From positions 12,501-76,500 of the forward strand of contig CAMDTW010000447.1 in NCBI GenBank assembly GCA_945910005.1: a DNA stretch of 64,000 bases, written 5' to 3'. This DNA is from Isoperla grammatica. Taxonomy: Eukaryota; Arthropoda; Insecta; Plecoptera; Perlodidae. Position numbers and translations under genes: made by a program. Below the pieces are notes generated by a model that worked only from the letters and a program-made list of their open reading frames with translations, did not search any database and was not told where the DNA came from. Positions 1 through 11,107 of the stretch are shown in pieces. Position 1 is the stretch's first letter. Every line of letters begins with the position of its first letter.

Positions 1-84
1 GTCTACATTATTTTATTCACCAAATAAAATACGTACATTCTTCACATTCAACTTAACGTGGTCAGGCGCGTAGTGCAAAAAAGG

Positions 85-143
85 GGGGTAGTAAAGTAAA
101 GGTAGTAAAGTAAAGTAAAGTAAGTAAAGGGGGGGGGGGGGGG
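85..143. repeat. GTAAA-type microsatellite and poly-G tract
   Basis: Short repeats of agtaaagta run into about sixteen consecutive G. Apart from this, bases 1-540 show nothing I can assign; the small open frames there lack ATG-based coding signals. Confidence 0.7.
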
Positions 144-559
144 TGCAATTCCAGACTCAATAGATGGTAATGGTAAACAAAACGGGATAAAAAGTTAGTT
201 TATATAATGTTCAATCCCCCGCAAATTCACTAGTCATCCACTCGCATAGTTTAATTTGTACTCGCAAACGAGGAGGGTGATATAGCTGGTCCGCCGGAGA
301 CAATTTCGCCGTAGGCGAAAATAAATTTGGCTCTGCATTATGTTTGATGGTCTGAAACGCGTTTTGAGGTAATATCTTGTCATAAAAATAAATACAACGG
401 ATAAACATTTCTGCTGATGTTGGGTTGTTCCTCCTGAAAATGAATTGTTGCCAGTTGACACAATCATCCGACGTTGCTTTCCCAAAATGTAGAAACCTTG
501 ACTTTTCGGGCATGCAGCCAAGGACCACATATACATATAACATATGTTTCAAATCTAAA

Positions 560-670
560 ATCTGCCCCCCCCCCCCTATGCCCCCAAGGCATGAAAGCTA
601 GAGAGGGGGTGGGGCAATGCCTCCTAGCCACCCTCCCCCCCCCGCCCCCTCTGTTCCGACGCCACTGAAC
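560..670 (-). mobile_element. C/G-rich relic ending in a hAT-like terminus
   Basis: C-rich tracts are followed by a run which, read on the minus strand, starts CAGTGGCGTCGGAACAG. This is a common start for hAT-type terminal repeats in animals. No matching second terminus was found nearby, so it is probably a solitary end. From 670 to about 1040 nothing is recognisable. Confidence 0.35.
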
Positions 671-1047
671 GTGGTATATAAATGAAAGCGTATAATATGA
701 TGTCTCAATTGCGATACAAAAAATGTATCATGAGAAATTAGTGTCCCCTTTAAAGCTAATTTTCTTGACCATACCCCACATGGGTTTTAACGGACTTCCG
801 ATGTTACCGAGCTCATTTTTCTGAAGAACATGATACCATAAATCCTTATGTTATAATTAATTTTGGGCTTAGTCGATTTTTGGCGATATTTCGCTAGATG
901 ATTTACCTTTAGACTAATAATCCACTAGCGTGTTTTAAGCTTTAACACATTTCAGTTACAATAATATATTAATCATATTATTTATTATGCACTTCACATT
1001 TCAGAATGTATTGTTTCATTTATTTACCCAGCAAACACAAGTGGCGG

Positions 1048-1400
1048 TTCCCGCAGTAAACCCGCAGTACCTTCCCATGCGGGTTTGGTGCGGGTAATCC
1101 ATACTGGCCACTTGAGAAAGTGATAACCGGGTCTGTAGCGGGACCCATGCGGTCCTACCCGCAGTCGAGTGCGGGATGAATGCGGGTTGTCCCATACCAT
1201 GCCAGCTCCCTAGTTCTATTCCACACATTACCCGCATGGTATAACTACTATTCCCACAGTGTGGGTTTCATGCAGGGTTGGCCCGCAGTATTCAAGCACT
1301 GTGTAGGTACACTGCCCATACCACACCCGCACAGATAGCTAAATTCCTGGGTGCACCCCACGCACTGCCAGCACGGTATACATACTTTTCCTGTGGTGTT
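1048..1400. repeat. Diverged GCGGG-rich repeat block
   Basis: Words such as cccgcagt, gcgggt and ccataccat recur many times, in both orientations, over about 350 bases in otherwise AT-rich DNA. No clean period is visible and no reading frame is convincing. It looks like an old repeat or the body of a GC-rich MITE. Confidence 0.4.
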
Positions 1401-1630
1401 AAATCGCTGATTATGCACTCTGCCCGATATCAATAATATTGGTAGAAATATGTTAACGATTCCATGGGATAGCATACTACGTGCACGTGAGTAAACACGT
1501 GCACTGATAGTACGTCATTCCCTGGAATCTTTGTATTTCTACTAATTATTGAACCGTCCTATAGAAGCATTATACGTACATGTGATGGCTTGTTGGTCTA
1601 GTTCCCTGCGGCTCGTTCGTCCAGCTGTGA

Positions 1631-1712
1631 AGCTCGTTGGTCTAGTGGTACTGTGGGAATTAATTCGTGCTTCCAATGCAGAGGGTCTTGAGTTCAAATC
1701 CCGGTTCAGGCT
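1631..1712 (+). repeat. tRNA-like SINE head or tRNA pseudogene
   Basis: A box-A-like TGGTCTAGTGGTA is followed about 40 bases later by a box-B-like GAGTTCAAATCCCGG, the internal RNA polymerase III promoter layout, with a T-rich run just downstream. The 5' part resembles tRNA-Pro/Gly. The acceptor arm pairs poorly (GCTCGTT against TTCAGGC) and the T arm is weak, so this is a SINE head or pseudogene rather than a working tRNA. Truncated copies of GGCTTGTTGGTCTAGT lie at about 1584 and 1919. From 1840 to 2270 nothing else is seen. Confidence 0.5.
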
Positions 1713-2275
1713 TATATTTTTTTTATTTTGGCACTTGACTTCAATTTTGATCTTAGCATTATTGACCTATACATGTAAATGCGACTTAGGAGCCCCCATA
1801 GTAACGCAACGTATAAGTTGTATAAATGTCCCCCACTGAAAATAAGTATTTGTAACTTATAAGTGGCCGTATACGCTAAAAATACAAATTTATTTATTTT
1901 ATGGAGCCTGTATTGTAATGGCTTGTTGGTCTAGTCTTAATCAGTACAGAATTGATAGTAAATTAGTGAATAACATGCATGTGGACTAGAAACAATTTGA
2001 TTACAAATATTCAAATTTGTACTTAAAAAAATCCATTTCTAATTACATTTTGTCCATACCGTAGTTTGAGCACTTCATTCAATAAGTAATGAACATGCTT
2101 GATTGAGAAAATACACTGAAAATATTGTAATTGCCAATTAAACCAAACAGTACAAATAAGATACCTACTTCAAGCCACAAAAAACCAAGCTTGAATGTCT
2201 GCAAGCTATATAACAGCTTACATGGACAGTACTTCCACTGGGCAGTATGATTTTATCATATTCGACTTAAACTTA

Positions 2276-2397
2276 GGCCCGGTTTTTCAATCGGTCATTA
2301 CGGGCCCGTTAGCTGACATCCGTTGTCTGCATACGGTTTTCTGGGTTACAAATTACGGCCCCGTTAAAGACCCGTTAACCGATTGAAAAACCAGGCC
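2276..2397. mobile_element. MITE with TTA target duplication (PIF/Harbinger-type)
   Basis: A 122-bp element begins GGCCCGGTTTTTCAATCGGT and ends with its near-perfect inverted copy (one mismatch). It is flanked on both sides by TTA (2273-2275 and 2398-2400). A 3-bp TTA duplication with short inverted repeats is typical of PIF/Harbinger MITEs. It has no coding capacity. Confidence 0.7.
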
Positions 2398-3599
2398 TTA
2401 GTTGTCACCTCACAGTAAATATACAAATTGTACACACCATAAGCCAAAAACACAATACATATATTGACCTGCTGATAGTAAACCAAAACTGCATAATTTA
2501 ATTACCTTATAAAAATCATTGTATTTTTTTGTAATTGGCCTACTGTAAAATCTTACAGTAAATCTTCAACATCTCACATATATATATTAGGGTACATCTG
2601 TGTAGTTTCTCACTCTGTCCTCAAAGATATTTATTCTTATGATATATAAGATAAAAGATGTAGGCCTATATGGAAAACCATTATAGATTGTAAAATGAAT
2701 TGGAAATTAAAAACCAGGAGATAGGGTGCCAATGATCAGTTGAACTAAATATCAATACAGTACTCAACTAATATATCTAATTGCGTATTTAATTAAGGAA
2801 ATATAAACAGTATAAACTTACATCAATAATAGTAAATACAAAATACAGTACATGACATCCACTTTGAACAGCAGTTTCTGATTAGGAACAAATGATTGTT
2901 ACCGTGCTTAATAACTACGATATAATGAGTTCCACCTAGGTATGTGCAAGTAGGCCTACTTCAAATTCGAGTCGAGTCGAGTAGTTGGTAAATACCACAC
3001 AAGGAAAAACCAATTTTAATATTCATTACATAAGAATATCCTTGATGAAGATCAACTGTGTTTACATTAGATTTCTGAGCTATAACAACAAGAAAAACGC
3101 TATAATCATAATGTTGTTCATTTAAATAATGATTCAAGTACCAGTAAACAAAACTTCACCTTATCGTTAAATAATTATTCAGTAAGTTAACATTGTTCTC
3201 ATGGAGATTCGTCCGATTCGACGATGCCACTAATAAATCGACGTCTTAAGCGTGAAAACGTACTAATGATGAACAGATCCTGAAATTTGACTGATAACCT
3301 ATCTACGTATTTTGCTTTATTTTGCAATTTCCCGGTGCTCTTGGAGATACCTAGTGCGTCCCACAGCGGGCCAATCTCGAGCGAGTGAGCGACCTTCAGT
3401 TCCACTTATTGCCGCTGCCAGCCTGCCGCCCGCTCGACAGATACACTCAACGCCCCCTCACCCTCACATGCATCGCCACGTAAAATAGGCACGCAGGCAC
3501 ATAAAATTGAGATAGTTTACTAATAACCTTCACAGTCTGAGTATGGATTCCCATTCTTCCGATGGAACTTGGATGAGTGGGCCGGTTCTGGTTCTTCTT

Positions 3600-3845
3600 C
3601 CAATTGTGGGCCTCATTCCTCCTCAAGAGTCTCCTCTTCATCTTCTAACTGGTGATGAGCATCAGCCTCGTGTTCTGACACTACTTCTGGCTGATTTGTG
3701 GTACTTGACTTGGGAAACTGGACTGGCACTGATTTTTTTCCAGCGTGAACCCCGTCCTCCATCCATATCCCGAGCATTGCGCAGCCATACTTTGATAACA
3801 TTTTCCACATCACAAACTTTGATGTTTGGCCGGGTCACTCTTGCA
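3600..3845 (-). pseudogene. Unassigned coding-like fragment
   Basis: Two overlapping minus-strand frames look protein-like: one gives DVENVIKVWLRNARD near 3760, another ends in an acidic tail EDEEETLEEE near 3620. Together they suggest a frameshifted remnant of an unrecognised protein. I cannot assign a family. The rest of 2400-4388 is AT-rich and empty to my reading. Confidence 0.2.
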
Positions 3846-4388
3846 GCAACTTAAAAAAATAATTTTCCATTAGCTTACACATGAACATGATGAGTAGGAA
3901 TATTAGAGAAAGAATGAGGTGCAGATGTATTTTAACCCTTTAGCCTGTAGTGTACCTTAGAGCTGGGAGAAAACGTTTAATTTTGTAAATGTTTATTTTC
4001 CCGAATTTTTGCGTTTAGGCCTAAACGTAACACCCCTCCAGTTCACAAAATGATTATAAAAAATTTAGTTGTAACGTTTGCGAAAAGAAATTTTCAACGA
4101 AATAACACGTGTGATTTATTATTATTCATTGTTGATTATATTCTCCACCTTTTTGTGTCCAACTGTCCACAGTTACCCCACACACTAAGCAATGCCTGGG
4201 GGGGAGAATTGGTCGGCGAGGTATGGGATCGCGGTTAAACGTGCACGAATATTTGTACACGTATATTTTCGCGCGGGCGTTTACACGTTTAAACGACTCA
4301 GCCCTAGTGTACCTCACCTACCTAGCTACGTATTTTACAACAATTTACTTGGAAACGGCCTTTGTTTGTCGGAATAGGTTAGTTTTAG

Positions 4389-5009
4389 CATTGAGTTTAT
4401 TAGTGTAGGGTTAGAGACCCAGCGGCCATTGGCGGCTATCTACCAATAAATTTCCCGTGGACTCTAGTAGTACGATCCCGTACCGCTAGAAAGCGCTACA
4501 CGTACCCACTGATGTCAGCGTTCCTGTGGAAAGAAGGGATACTACGTAGTACGATCACGTGGCTTAGGTCTAGCCTAGGTCTAGGCCCAACTCTTTTAGT
4601 CTAGGCCATTACTAGGCTACAATAAGCCTAGGCCTACATTAATAGGCCTACATTTGTAACGTAGTACTACAGCCTAGCCTATATAATGTATAAAACCTTA
4701 TATAATGTGTTGTAATAAAGTATTAGCTTACTTATTGTTAACTTTGTGCCCGTTTGACATGTTTATCAGAACAGATGATAATGCTTTAATAACAATATCC
4801 ACCGCCATCTGGATACTACTACCTAACCGACTTCGCATCTGCGCGTACTACGTAGTATCCCTTTCTTTCCACAGGAACGCTGACATCAGTGGGTACGTGT
4901 AGCGCTTTCTAGCGGTACGGGATCGTACTACTTGAGTCCACGGGAAATTTATTGGTAGATAGCCGCCAATAGCCGCTGGGTCTCTAACCCTACACTAATA
5001 AACTCAATG
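4389..5009. mobile_element. Foldback element with 160-bp arms and 7-bp TSD
   Basis: The left arm (4389-4553) is repeated almost perfectly in inverse at 4846-5009, with ends CATTGAG and CTCAATG. The flanking heptamer GTTTTAG occurs at 4382-4388 and again at 5010-5016, a perfect target-site duplication. The unpaired middle is rich in TAGGCCTA words. No transposase is encoded, so it must be mobilised in trans. Arms this similar suggest recent movement or gene conversion. Confidence 0.8.
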
Positions 5010-5351
5010 GTTTTAGTGTTCAGTTTAGCCTAAAAAAATGCTCCTACATCATCACATTTTCTGAGTTTAAAGGGGAGACTGAGTCCAGGGTTTAATGCAG
5101 TATTTGGACTCGGCACTAGGTATAGCAAAAAGTGTGTTAGTTTCTTAAATGTTAACAGCCCATTTACAAAAGCATGCAGGCCTACACAATAATGTTAAAC
5201 CTGATATGCCTTCTCCCCACCCCACCCCTAACCATGGCACTCTAATTATTATTGACATCTTAAAGTATTTTTTACACTTGAAAATGGTGAAAAAACATTT
5301 AATAATAATAATAATGTTATTAGTTGTTGGAGGCTTTCACGACCCGTAGAT

Positions 5352-5563
5352 GGGAACTGATTGATATTTTCTTCGGCAGGTTGTTTTGTCATGTGGGTAC
5401 AGAGTTTTCACTCAACGTTTCGCCACCCATGTTGGTAGATTTTTTTCAACACTGGTCTTGAAACTAGTCTTGAAAAAGCAACCAACATGGGTGGCGAAAC
5501 ATTAAGTGAAAACTGTGTACCGACACGACGAAACAACCCAGAAGAAAATATCAATCTGTTCCC
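5352..5563. mobile_element. Palindromic element with CGAAACGTT motif
   Basis: Inverted arms start at GGGAACTGATTGATATTTTC and end at GAAAATATCAATCTGTTCCC. The centre has ACCAACATGGGTGGCGAAAC, a small hairpin followed by GAAAC. The same layout, CTTGAAAAA then hairpin then GAAACGTT, recurs at the end of the Penelope-like element near 58.1 kb, so this may be a related terminal fragment. Confidence 0.5.
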
Positions 5564-5726
5564 GATAATGTAATTATTAGTTTTGTGATACAAAAAAAAT
5601 AGATGTTAATCAATTTACAACAAAGCATTTTAGATCTGACATAAAAATCCTGCACAATAGGTTTAACAAAGGCCTACTCAATAGTCAACAAGTTTTAAGA
5701 AATTCCAGTATTATAGTAAACTAATG

Positions 5727-5878
5727 GTACGTTTACAGCTACGCGTTGCGAGCGAAGTGAGGGCGCGAGCTCCAATCAGCGGCCGAGTTTCACGCAAAGA
5801 AGTTAATAGTTTCACGCAAACTCGACCACTGATTGGAGCTCGCGCCTTCGCTTCGCTCGCAACGCGTAGCTATAAATC
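5727..5878. mobile_element. GC-rich MITE, long palindrome
   Basis: A 62-base arm containing ACAGCTACGCGTTGCGAGCG is repeated in inverse after a short spacer. The same family is present at 13435-13585 with better arms, so it is a dispersed MITE. It carries no gene. Confidence 0.7.
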
Positions 5879-6069
5879 GACTATAACAAATACTGTAATA
5901 GGCGCTATCGCTTAATACAGGAAGCTTCCGTCGATTTTTGAAGACAGCTGGCCTAGCGGCTTGGAGTTAAACTAGGTGAATGATCGACGCGAAGTTCACT
6001 CACTGCATCTAAAGCTGCCAAATTTTGTTATCGACTGGCTTGCGATCTAGCGGCTATCTAGAGGCTTCA

Positions 6070-6420
6070 CTCTTAGAATGAAGTGTTTGACTTCTATTTT
6101 AAGACATGTCTTGTTTTGCAATTATGTTTGAATAATCAAACATTTGTCAACAATGGTGTGTAACTTTCAAACGCAGAGTGCCGAAGTGTTTTACTTCTGT
6201 GTTGGAAAAATAAAAACATCTTAAAAATAAACTGCTTAAAATTCAAACACTTCTAAATTAAGACATGTTATGGATTCAACCATATAAACTATGTTTGAAA
6301 TAAACTAATACATACCATATTCAAACAACAAATACTTTCAAACGTTTATTTTCAATTGCAAAGGATTTCAAACATATTTACCAAACACTTGCATTACCAA
6401 ACACCTGCATTGCTTGTAGA
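6070..6420. promoter_or_regulatory. Cluster of TCAAACACTT-like motifs
   Basis: About ten copies, in both orientations, of a TCAAACACTT/AAGTGTTTGA-like word lie in about 350 bases downstream of the transposase-like gene. Two more lie at 11885-11912, just upstream of the divergent partner gene. CACTA elements carry subterminal arrays of short transposase-binding motifs in direct and inverted orientation. A binding array is therefore a reasonable but unproven reading. Confidence 0.35.
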
Positions 6421-6475
6421 TATAATTATAATATAATATGTATATAGACTATATTATTTTTGTCATAAGCTGATG

Positions 6476-6790
6476 TGCCATCAATTTTTTAAGTAATCTC
6501 ATTACTTTCTTTAGTAACGATGTAACGTAATTTAATTTCAAAGTCCATTATATACATTTCTTCCCTACTTCATTCATTTATTCATATTCCAGTGATTACG
6601 GCAAACCAAAAGGAGGCAAATTTCATAGTACATTTTTAAGAAATCTCGTTACTCTTTTTAGAGACAAGTAACGTAATTTAATTACATTATTTGGAAAAGT
6701 AACCACACAGTAATTTAAGTACATTTTGACCGAAGTTATAAGTAACCTAATTCCACATCTTTTAAAAAGTAATTTACCCAGGTCTGGACA
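6476..6790 (-). repeat. Dispersed-repeat-like block with AAGTAACGTAATTTAATTAC words
   Basis: The words GTAACGTAATTTAATT and AAGTAA recur several times, and the block ends at TTTACCCAGGTCTGG. Read on the minus strand it starts CCAGACCTGGGTAAA and looks like the end of a dispersed element. No open frame is found. Confidence 0.35.
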
Positions 6791-6841
6791 TTTGTAACGT
6801 AGGCTACAACATTTTCTTTAGAACAAGATGTTACACAAATG

Positions 6842-9800
6842 CTAACCTTCAAATTCACATCTTCTGTGATGCAAAAGTATTATATACATGGAAGAACCAT
6901 ACTTATGTATTGAAAGATCATGAGGATGAATCAAGTTATTGAGTTCGATCATGTGTTGATGTACAGTTGGCACTACTTTATACGCATTCAATTTTTTTTC
7001 AAAAAACATAGTTTTCAAAGTGGTGTATAATACATATTTGGTATTTTCAACAACAATTAAATTAATAACATGGCCAAATACAGGCATTTCAATATCTTCA
7101 CATTCCAGTAAAACGACTGAACCTTTCCTGTAGGATGTTCCGTGAACAATTACACTTGAAGTGACAAGAATTTCTGTATCATACGGGGTATTTAGAAAAG
7201 GGCCAATAACATGGGCATGCTGGTGAGCTCCAATTTTCATTATTGCCCCAGACCGAACCTGATCTCCAGAGTAAAGAAATTTTCTTGATGGTTGTCCTGG
7301 TAGAGTCATTAGTTGGGAGCATCTGAGTGATTGGTGTCGATACGCAAGACTGTATGGTATATTTTTGAAGTTTTTCACTACAGTGGCTAGGACAGTGAAG
7401 TGATAGTGAGCAGCCTCAAATCGAATGCACCAATGGTGCCGCAAAGGTCCAAATTGACGAATCTGTTCTGGTAAGTGTATCAAATAATGGAACTTGGGCG
7501 TTACACTTGCATCGGGGTACAGATGTACAAATACAGAGTGATGGATTTCAATCATTCTTTCCAGAAAATCGATTTCATCTGTTTCAATCTCAAACGATAA
7601 ACATAAATTCATTATCTGAACCAGACGAATGAAATTTTCAAAATATTCTTCGTCGTCAGGAATGAACTCACCAATCAGAAATGGTAGGATGTACCCCAGT
7701 GTCATCATCTGTGCCGCATTTTGCCTCAGGTTGTTTTCCAGATGGATGGCTTCAATCAATGAAGGTTTATTTTTAACCATATGTTCGTAATTGAATTGTG
7801 ATATTCTTTCATTGAGATCTTCAAGTCTGAAGTACCTTTGATAGAGACAGTGTCTTATTAACAAACTTATCTCGGTAGGAAGAACTCCTTCAACAAAAAC
7901 ATGCATAAAATCGTGTGGGAAGCATTTTGTTACGTCAAAGTGAACAAGTCTACTTAATGGACTCGATCTAACAATGCCATACAAAGTAGACCAGAAAGTT
8001 TTGGCCTCATGAGTCACATTTGGTTCCTCAATATTCCCACATTGTTGTTGGTGAGTCACGCTATCTCGAAGTTGAAAATAATTGCTGTAAAATGCATCCG
8101 AGAGTTCATCTTTTTTAACCATGCAGGTTCGGCATGGGCGATTGGCAAACCCAACCCCTTCTTTAAACCCCCCAATGTAGTTCGAGGCAAGCGTGTCGCC
8201 AGTAACAAACAGAAGTGCTCCTCGAAACTTACGAGGTCTGCCCTTGATTGATAGGATTATGCCTTCTTGACTTTCCATTTCTATTATATCATCTAGAAAT
8301 GGTCTCAACACTTCTGTAACGCCATACTTTCTAATGTGCACTGTTTTTACAATAGCAAGAAGATTGACAGTGGTTAATTTTGATCTATGTTCTGGATATA
8401 TATTGCCTAGAGTCCAATAGAAGAATCCTAGCTTATGAATTTTGGTTTTTGATCCAAGAGGGTTGGTAATTTCAACATCATCATAATAAAATATAATGAT
8501 TAGAGCAGATGGGTCGTTGGAAAACACTGGATGATTTTTAAAATAATAACCATCTCGTATATCTTTGATAACATTTCCTCCGTTAACTCTTGGATGATCA
8601 ACACAATACAAAATGTCATCATTATTCAGTAGTTGTTCCAAAGATTTTCTGAATGGTACTGTTTGAGACACAATCTGTTGCTGAACCAGTCTCAGAGTTG
8701 GTTTGCGGACCCAAACCATACTTTCTCCGATGGGTGTAGCAACTGGTAAAATAAGTGAAGATTGTTCAATAAGATGCTTATCCAATAGGTATTTTGAGTG
8801 AAGGTTTTGGAAGACATTTCCAGCTATGTCGTTAAATGTTTGGTTGACAACATTTATGTGGTCTACATCTACTTCCAGATTTTGAAGAAGTTTTCTCTAA
8901 AAAAAGAAGATGGTTTTTCATTCATCTGCATGTAGTATCATTTGCTATTTCTATCACATTATGTGATTTAGTATAGGCTATAAGCATAGGACACACATTT
9001 ATGCGGTGGCAGTTACAATAAAAATTAACTCCGACTGGGATGTGTAGGCCTACCTATATATTTACAATATATTACATATAGTAATGGTATTGGTAGGGAA
9101 GAGTGAATGAATGAATCAATGAATACCTAGGCCAACATGAATAAATGAATGCGTGCTTTATTTCCAATTTGCATAGCCATACAGTTTGTTTATGTCTACA
9201 TACATAGTAAGGTCCACTTGATCTCCGTCTAGCGAAGGCTCATCAAACTCTCAAAGTGGACCTTGGTTAATAGTTGACTCATCATAGTTGAATTGTTAGA
9301 GTATAGCCTTATAATAATTCAATTTCCATCACAGATTTGACCCAAATTTTTGTATTCAGTGCAATGAATGTGGCTCTACCTATGACAAGTGATCTTTGTG
9401 TAAGACCCATAGAGAAAGGAAACATCCCATTGCCCACATGCAGCCTGATCCTGTGCAAGATGAAAATGACTTAGACGTTGATATGTGATTAAGTAGGTAG
9501 GGTATTAGGCCTACGTAGGCTTATAGGTCTATGTCAAGTAACCCAATCAATGTGAAATGGGGTTTAGATTGTAATTATTTAGTGCATATGTCTATGTTAA
9601 GTTGTTTCAAAGAAGCTTTACCAATTCTTTTGTCATAGACAAGTAGGCCTACAGTAACTCGTGACCAACCAGCAAGCCATTTGAAATACCGATAGCTGGT
9701 TGGTCGTAAATCACTTGTCTATGATGAACACATAGGTAAGGTAAATTTTGGACAACTATATTTACCCTTAAAAGCATATCCCGCTGTTGAACTAAATCAT

Positions 9801-11107
9801 TTACTCCTTCAACAATACTGGTTAATGCTCGTTGGGAAAGTAAAGACGTCTCTCGTGAATGAATCAAAAATTTTGCAGCAGCCATTTTCAATTCATCCGC
9901 ATCGCCTGGAACTAGCTGGCCATAATCTTCAAAGGCATTGCCAGCTACTTCACCTGTAGGTAAAAAATAAATATATATTAATAGGTAGGCTTATTAAATA
10001 ACCATATGGATAACGGTAAAAAAAATCCCCCTTCCACCATCTTCACAAAAAAACAAAATCCAACCATAATCTAAGTGACCACACAGGGAGCTTTTACATC
10101 CTGTGATGTAAGTAAATCAAAGGGCACCTAGTAAGATATATTTTCTACCAACTGATGGATGGCGATAGACTAGAATGAGGAATAAAGAAGCCCATGCAAG
10201 AAACCAAGGAAACCAAAAAGAGTTTTTAATTTATTTATTTTTACATTCAGTAGGCTACTGTTCTGTTACATAAGGTCTGTTCGTTTGTCGTACTTTGATT
10301 GATCTAGATCAGGAAGAATAAGTTGTCTTTTTTTTATAGTTATGACATTGTTACCGGTAGGCCTACTCTGACTGTAGGAATCCGAATATCGGAGAAACTC
10401 TACTTAACTCTGAAGTACGACAAACGAACAGACCTATAGTTATTTCAGCAAATAATGAATTGGTTATAGGCCTGTATTTACTACCGTAGTCACTATACCA
10501 TTGGCTAGAAAAATCGTTTAGACCCTACGTAGGTATTGACAACTTTCATTGGTTGGACTAATGGTCGGTGCACAATAGCTCGGGAAGGAGCTTCCTGTTG
10601 CCGTTAAAGTTAAAGTTACCGGGCAATGTTAAATTATAGTGAACTTTCCCGTTACCGTTACCGCTCTGGTAACGTCCGGGAAGGAGCTCCTCCTTCCCGG
10701 ACGAATGTGCACCGACCATTCGAGTTATTTAGAATACATACTGTATTTATTTCCTATTGATCATGTAGGGCCTACATAGCACAGATATTACTTTTTTAAA
10801 GAGAGAGAAATATTATTTCAAGGTTGTCAAATGTCAACATACCTTCAGCATCCTGGTTGTATTGGTTGGCAACGTCAACATCCATGTCATTTTCATCTTG
10901 CACAAGATCAGGCTGTATGTGGGCAATGGGATGTTTCCTTTCTCTATGGGTCTTATACGAAGACCATTTGTCATAGGTAGAGCCACATTCATTGCACTGA
11001 ATACGAAAATTTGGGTCAAACCTGTGATTTCTTACTGTATGTTGTACGACAGCATTTCTATTGTTCGACGTGAAATAACACATGAGGCACTTAATTTGTT
11101 CTGCCAT
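6842..11107 (-). CDS. C2H2 zinc-finger / tnp2-like (CACTA-type) transposase, three exons
   Basis: Predicted exons on the minus strand are 11107-10843, 9953-9766 and 8896-6842, giving 835 aa. Junction phases are 1 then 0, and both introns are GT-AG. The ATG at 11107 is chosen because the open frame upstream has only GTG. Residues 1-60 hold two C2H2 fingers (C7-C10-H23-H28 and C38-C41-H54-H59), which probably bind DNA. Exon 3 holds a transposase-like core with YYDDVEITNPLG (D290/D291), TGDTLASNYIGGFKEG (D384), a CRTC pair near 406 and DFMHVFVEG near 480. RFEAAHYHF (E645) could be the third acidic residue of a DDE triad. These blocks match animal tnp2/EnSpm-CACTA proteins as I remember them. The family call is moderate; the exon joins are well supported by phase. 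It is transcribed divergently from the 11986 gene. Confidence 0.65.
9209..9266. mobile_element. Small hairpin, AAGGTCCACTTGATCTCCG family
   Basis: A short palindrome with ends AAGGTCCACTT and AAGTGGACCTT lies inside the second intron of the transposase gene. The same terminal sequence heads the MITEs at 52914-53285 and 62576-62887, so this is a minimal member of that family. Confidence 0.5.
9331..9487 (+). pseudogene. Inverted partial copy of transposase exon 1
   Basis: This 157-bp stretch in intron 2 is about 90% identical by eye to the second-finger part of exon 1 (10850-11010), but on the opposite strand. The tryptophan codon of the finger (TGG in exon 1) is TGA here, so it cannot encode the finger. 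It is an inverted duplicate, not an alternative exon. Confidence 0.75.
9631..9726. mobile_element. Small palindromic element
   Basis: TCATAGACAAGT and GACCAACCAGC on the left are matched in inverse by GCTGGTTGGTC and ACTTGTCTATGA on the right. It lies just downstream of exon 2 of the transposase gene, within its second intron. Confidence 0.55.
10273..10435. mobile_element. MITE with 23-bp perfect terminal inverted repeats
   Basis: The element opens with AGGTCTGTTCGTTTGTCGTA and closes with the exact inverse (23 bp in all, 10273-10295 and 10413-10435). It sits in intron 1 of the transposase gene. The middle is AT-rich with a CCGAATATCGG palindrome. Confidence 0.7.
10560..10720. mobile_element. 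MITE with ATGGTCGGTGCACA ends
   Basis: Ends ATGGTCGGTGCACA and TGTGCACCGACCAT are perfect inverse copies. Internal AAGGAGCT words and GTTACCGTTACC runs repeat. A related GATGCACAATAG/CCGTTCCCGTTAAC motif set occurs at 62960-63030 and 63940-64000. Confidence 0.65.

Noticed and set aside
1631..1712. Functional tRNA gene
   Set aside because: Box A and box B are present, but the acceptor and T stems pair badly, so it is listed as a SINE head or pseudogene.
6842..8785. Single-exon 647-residue gene starting at 8785
   Set aside because: The start there is TTG. The frame continues upstream to an acceptor at 8896 that joins in phase with exon 2, so the three-exon model is preferred.
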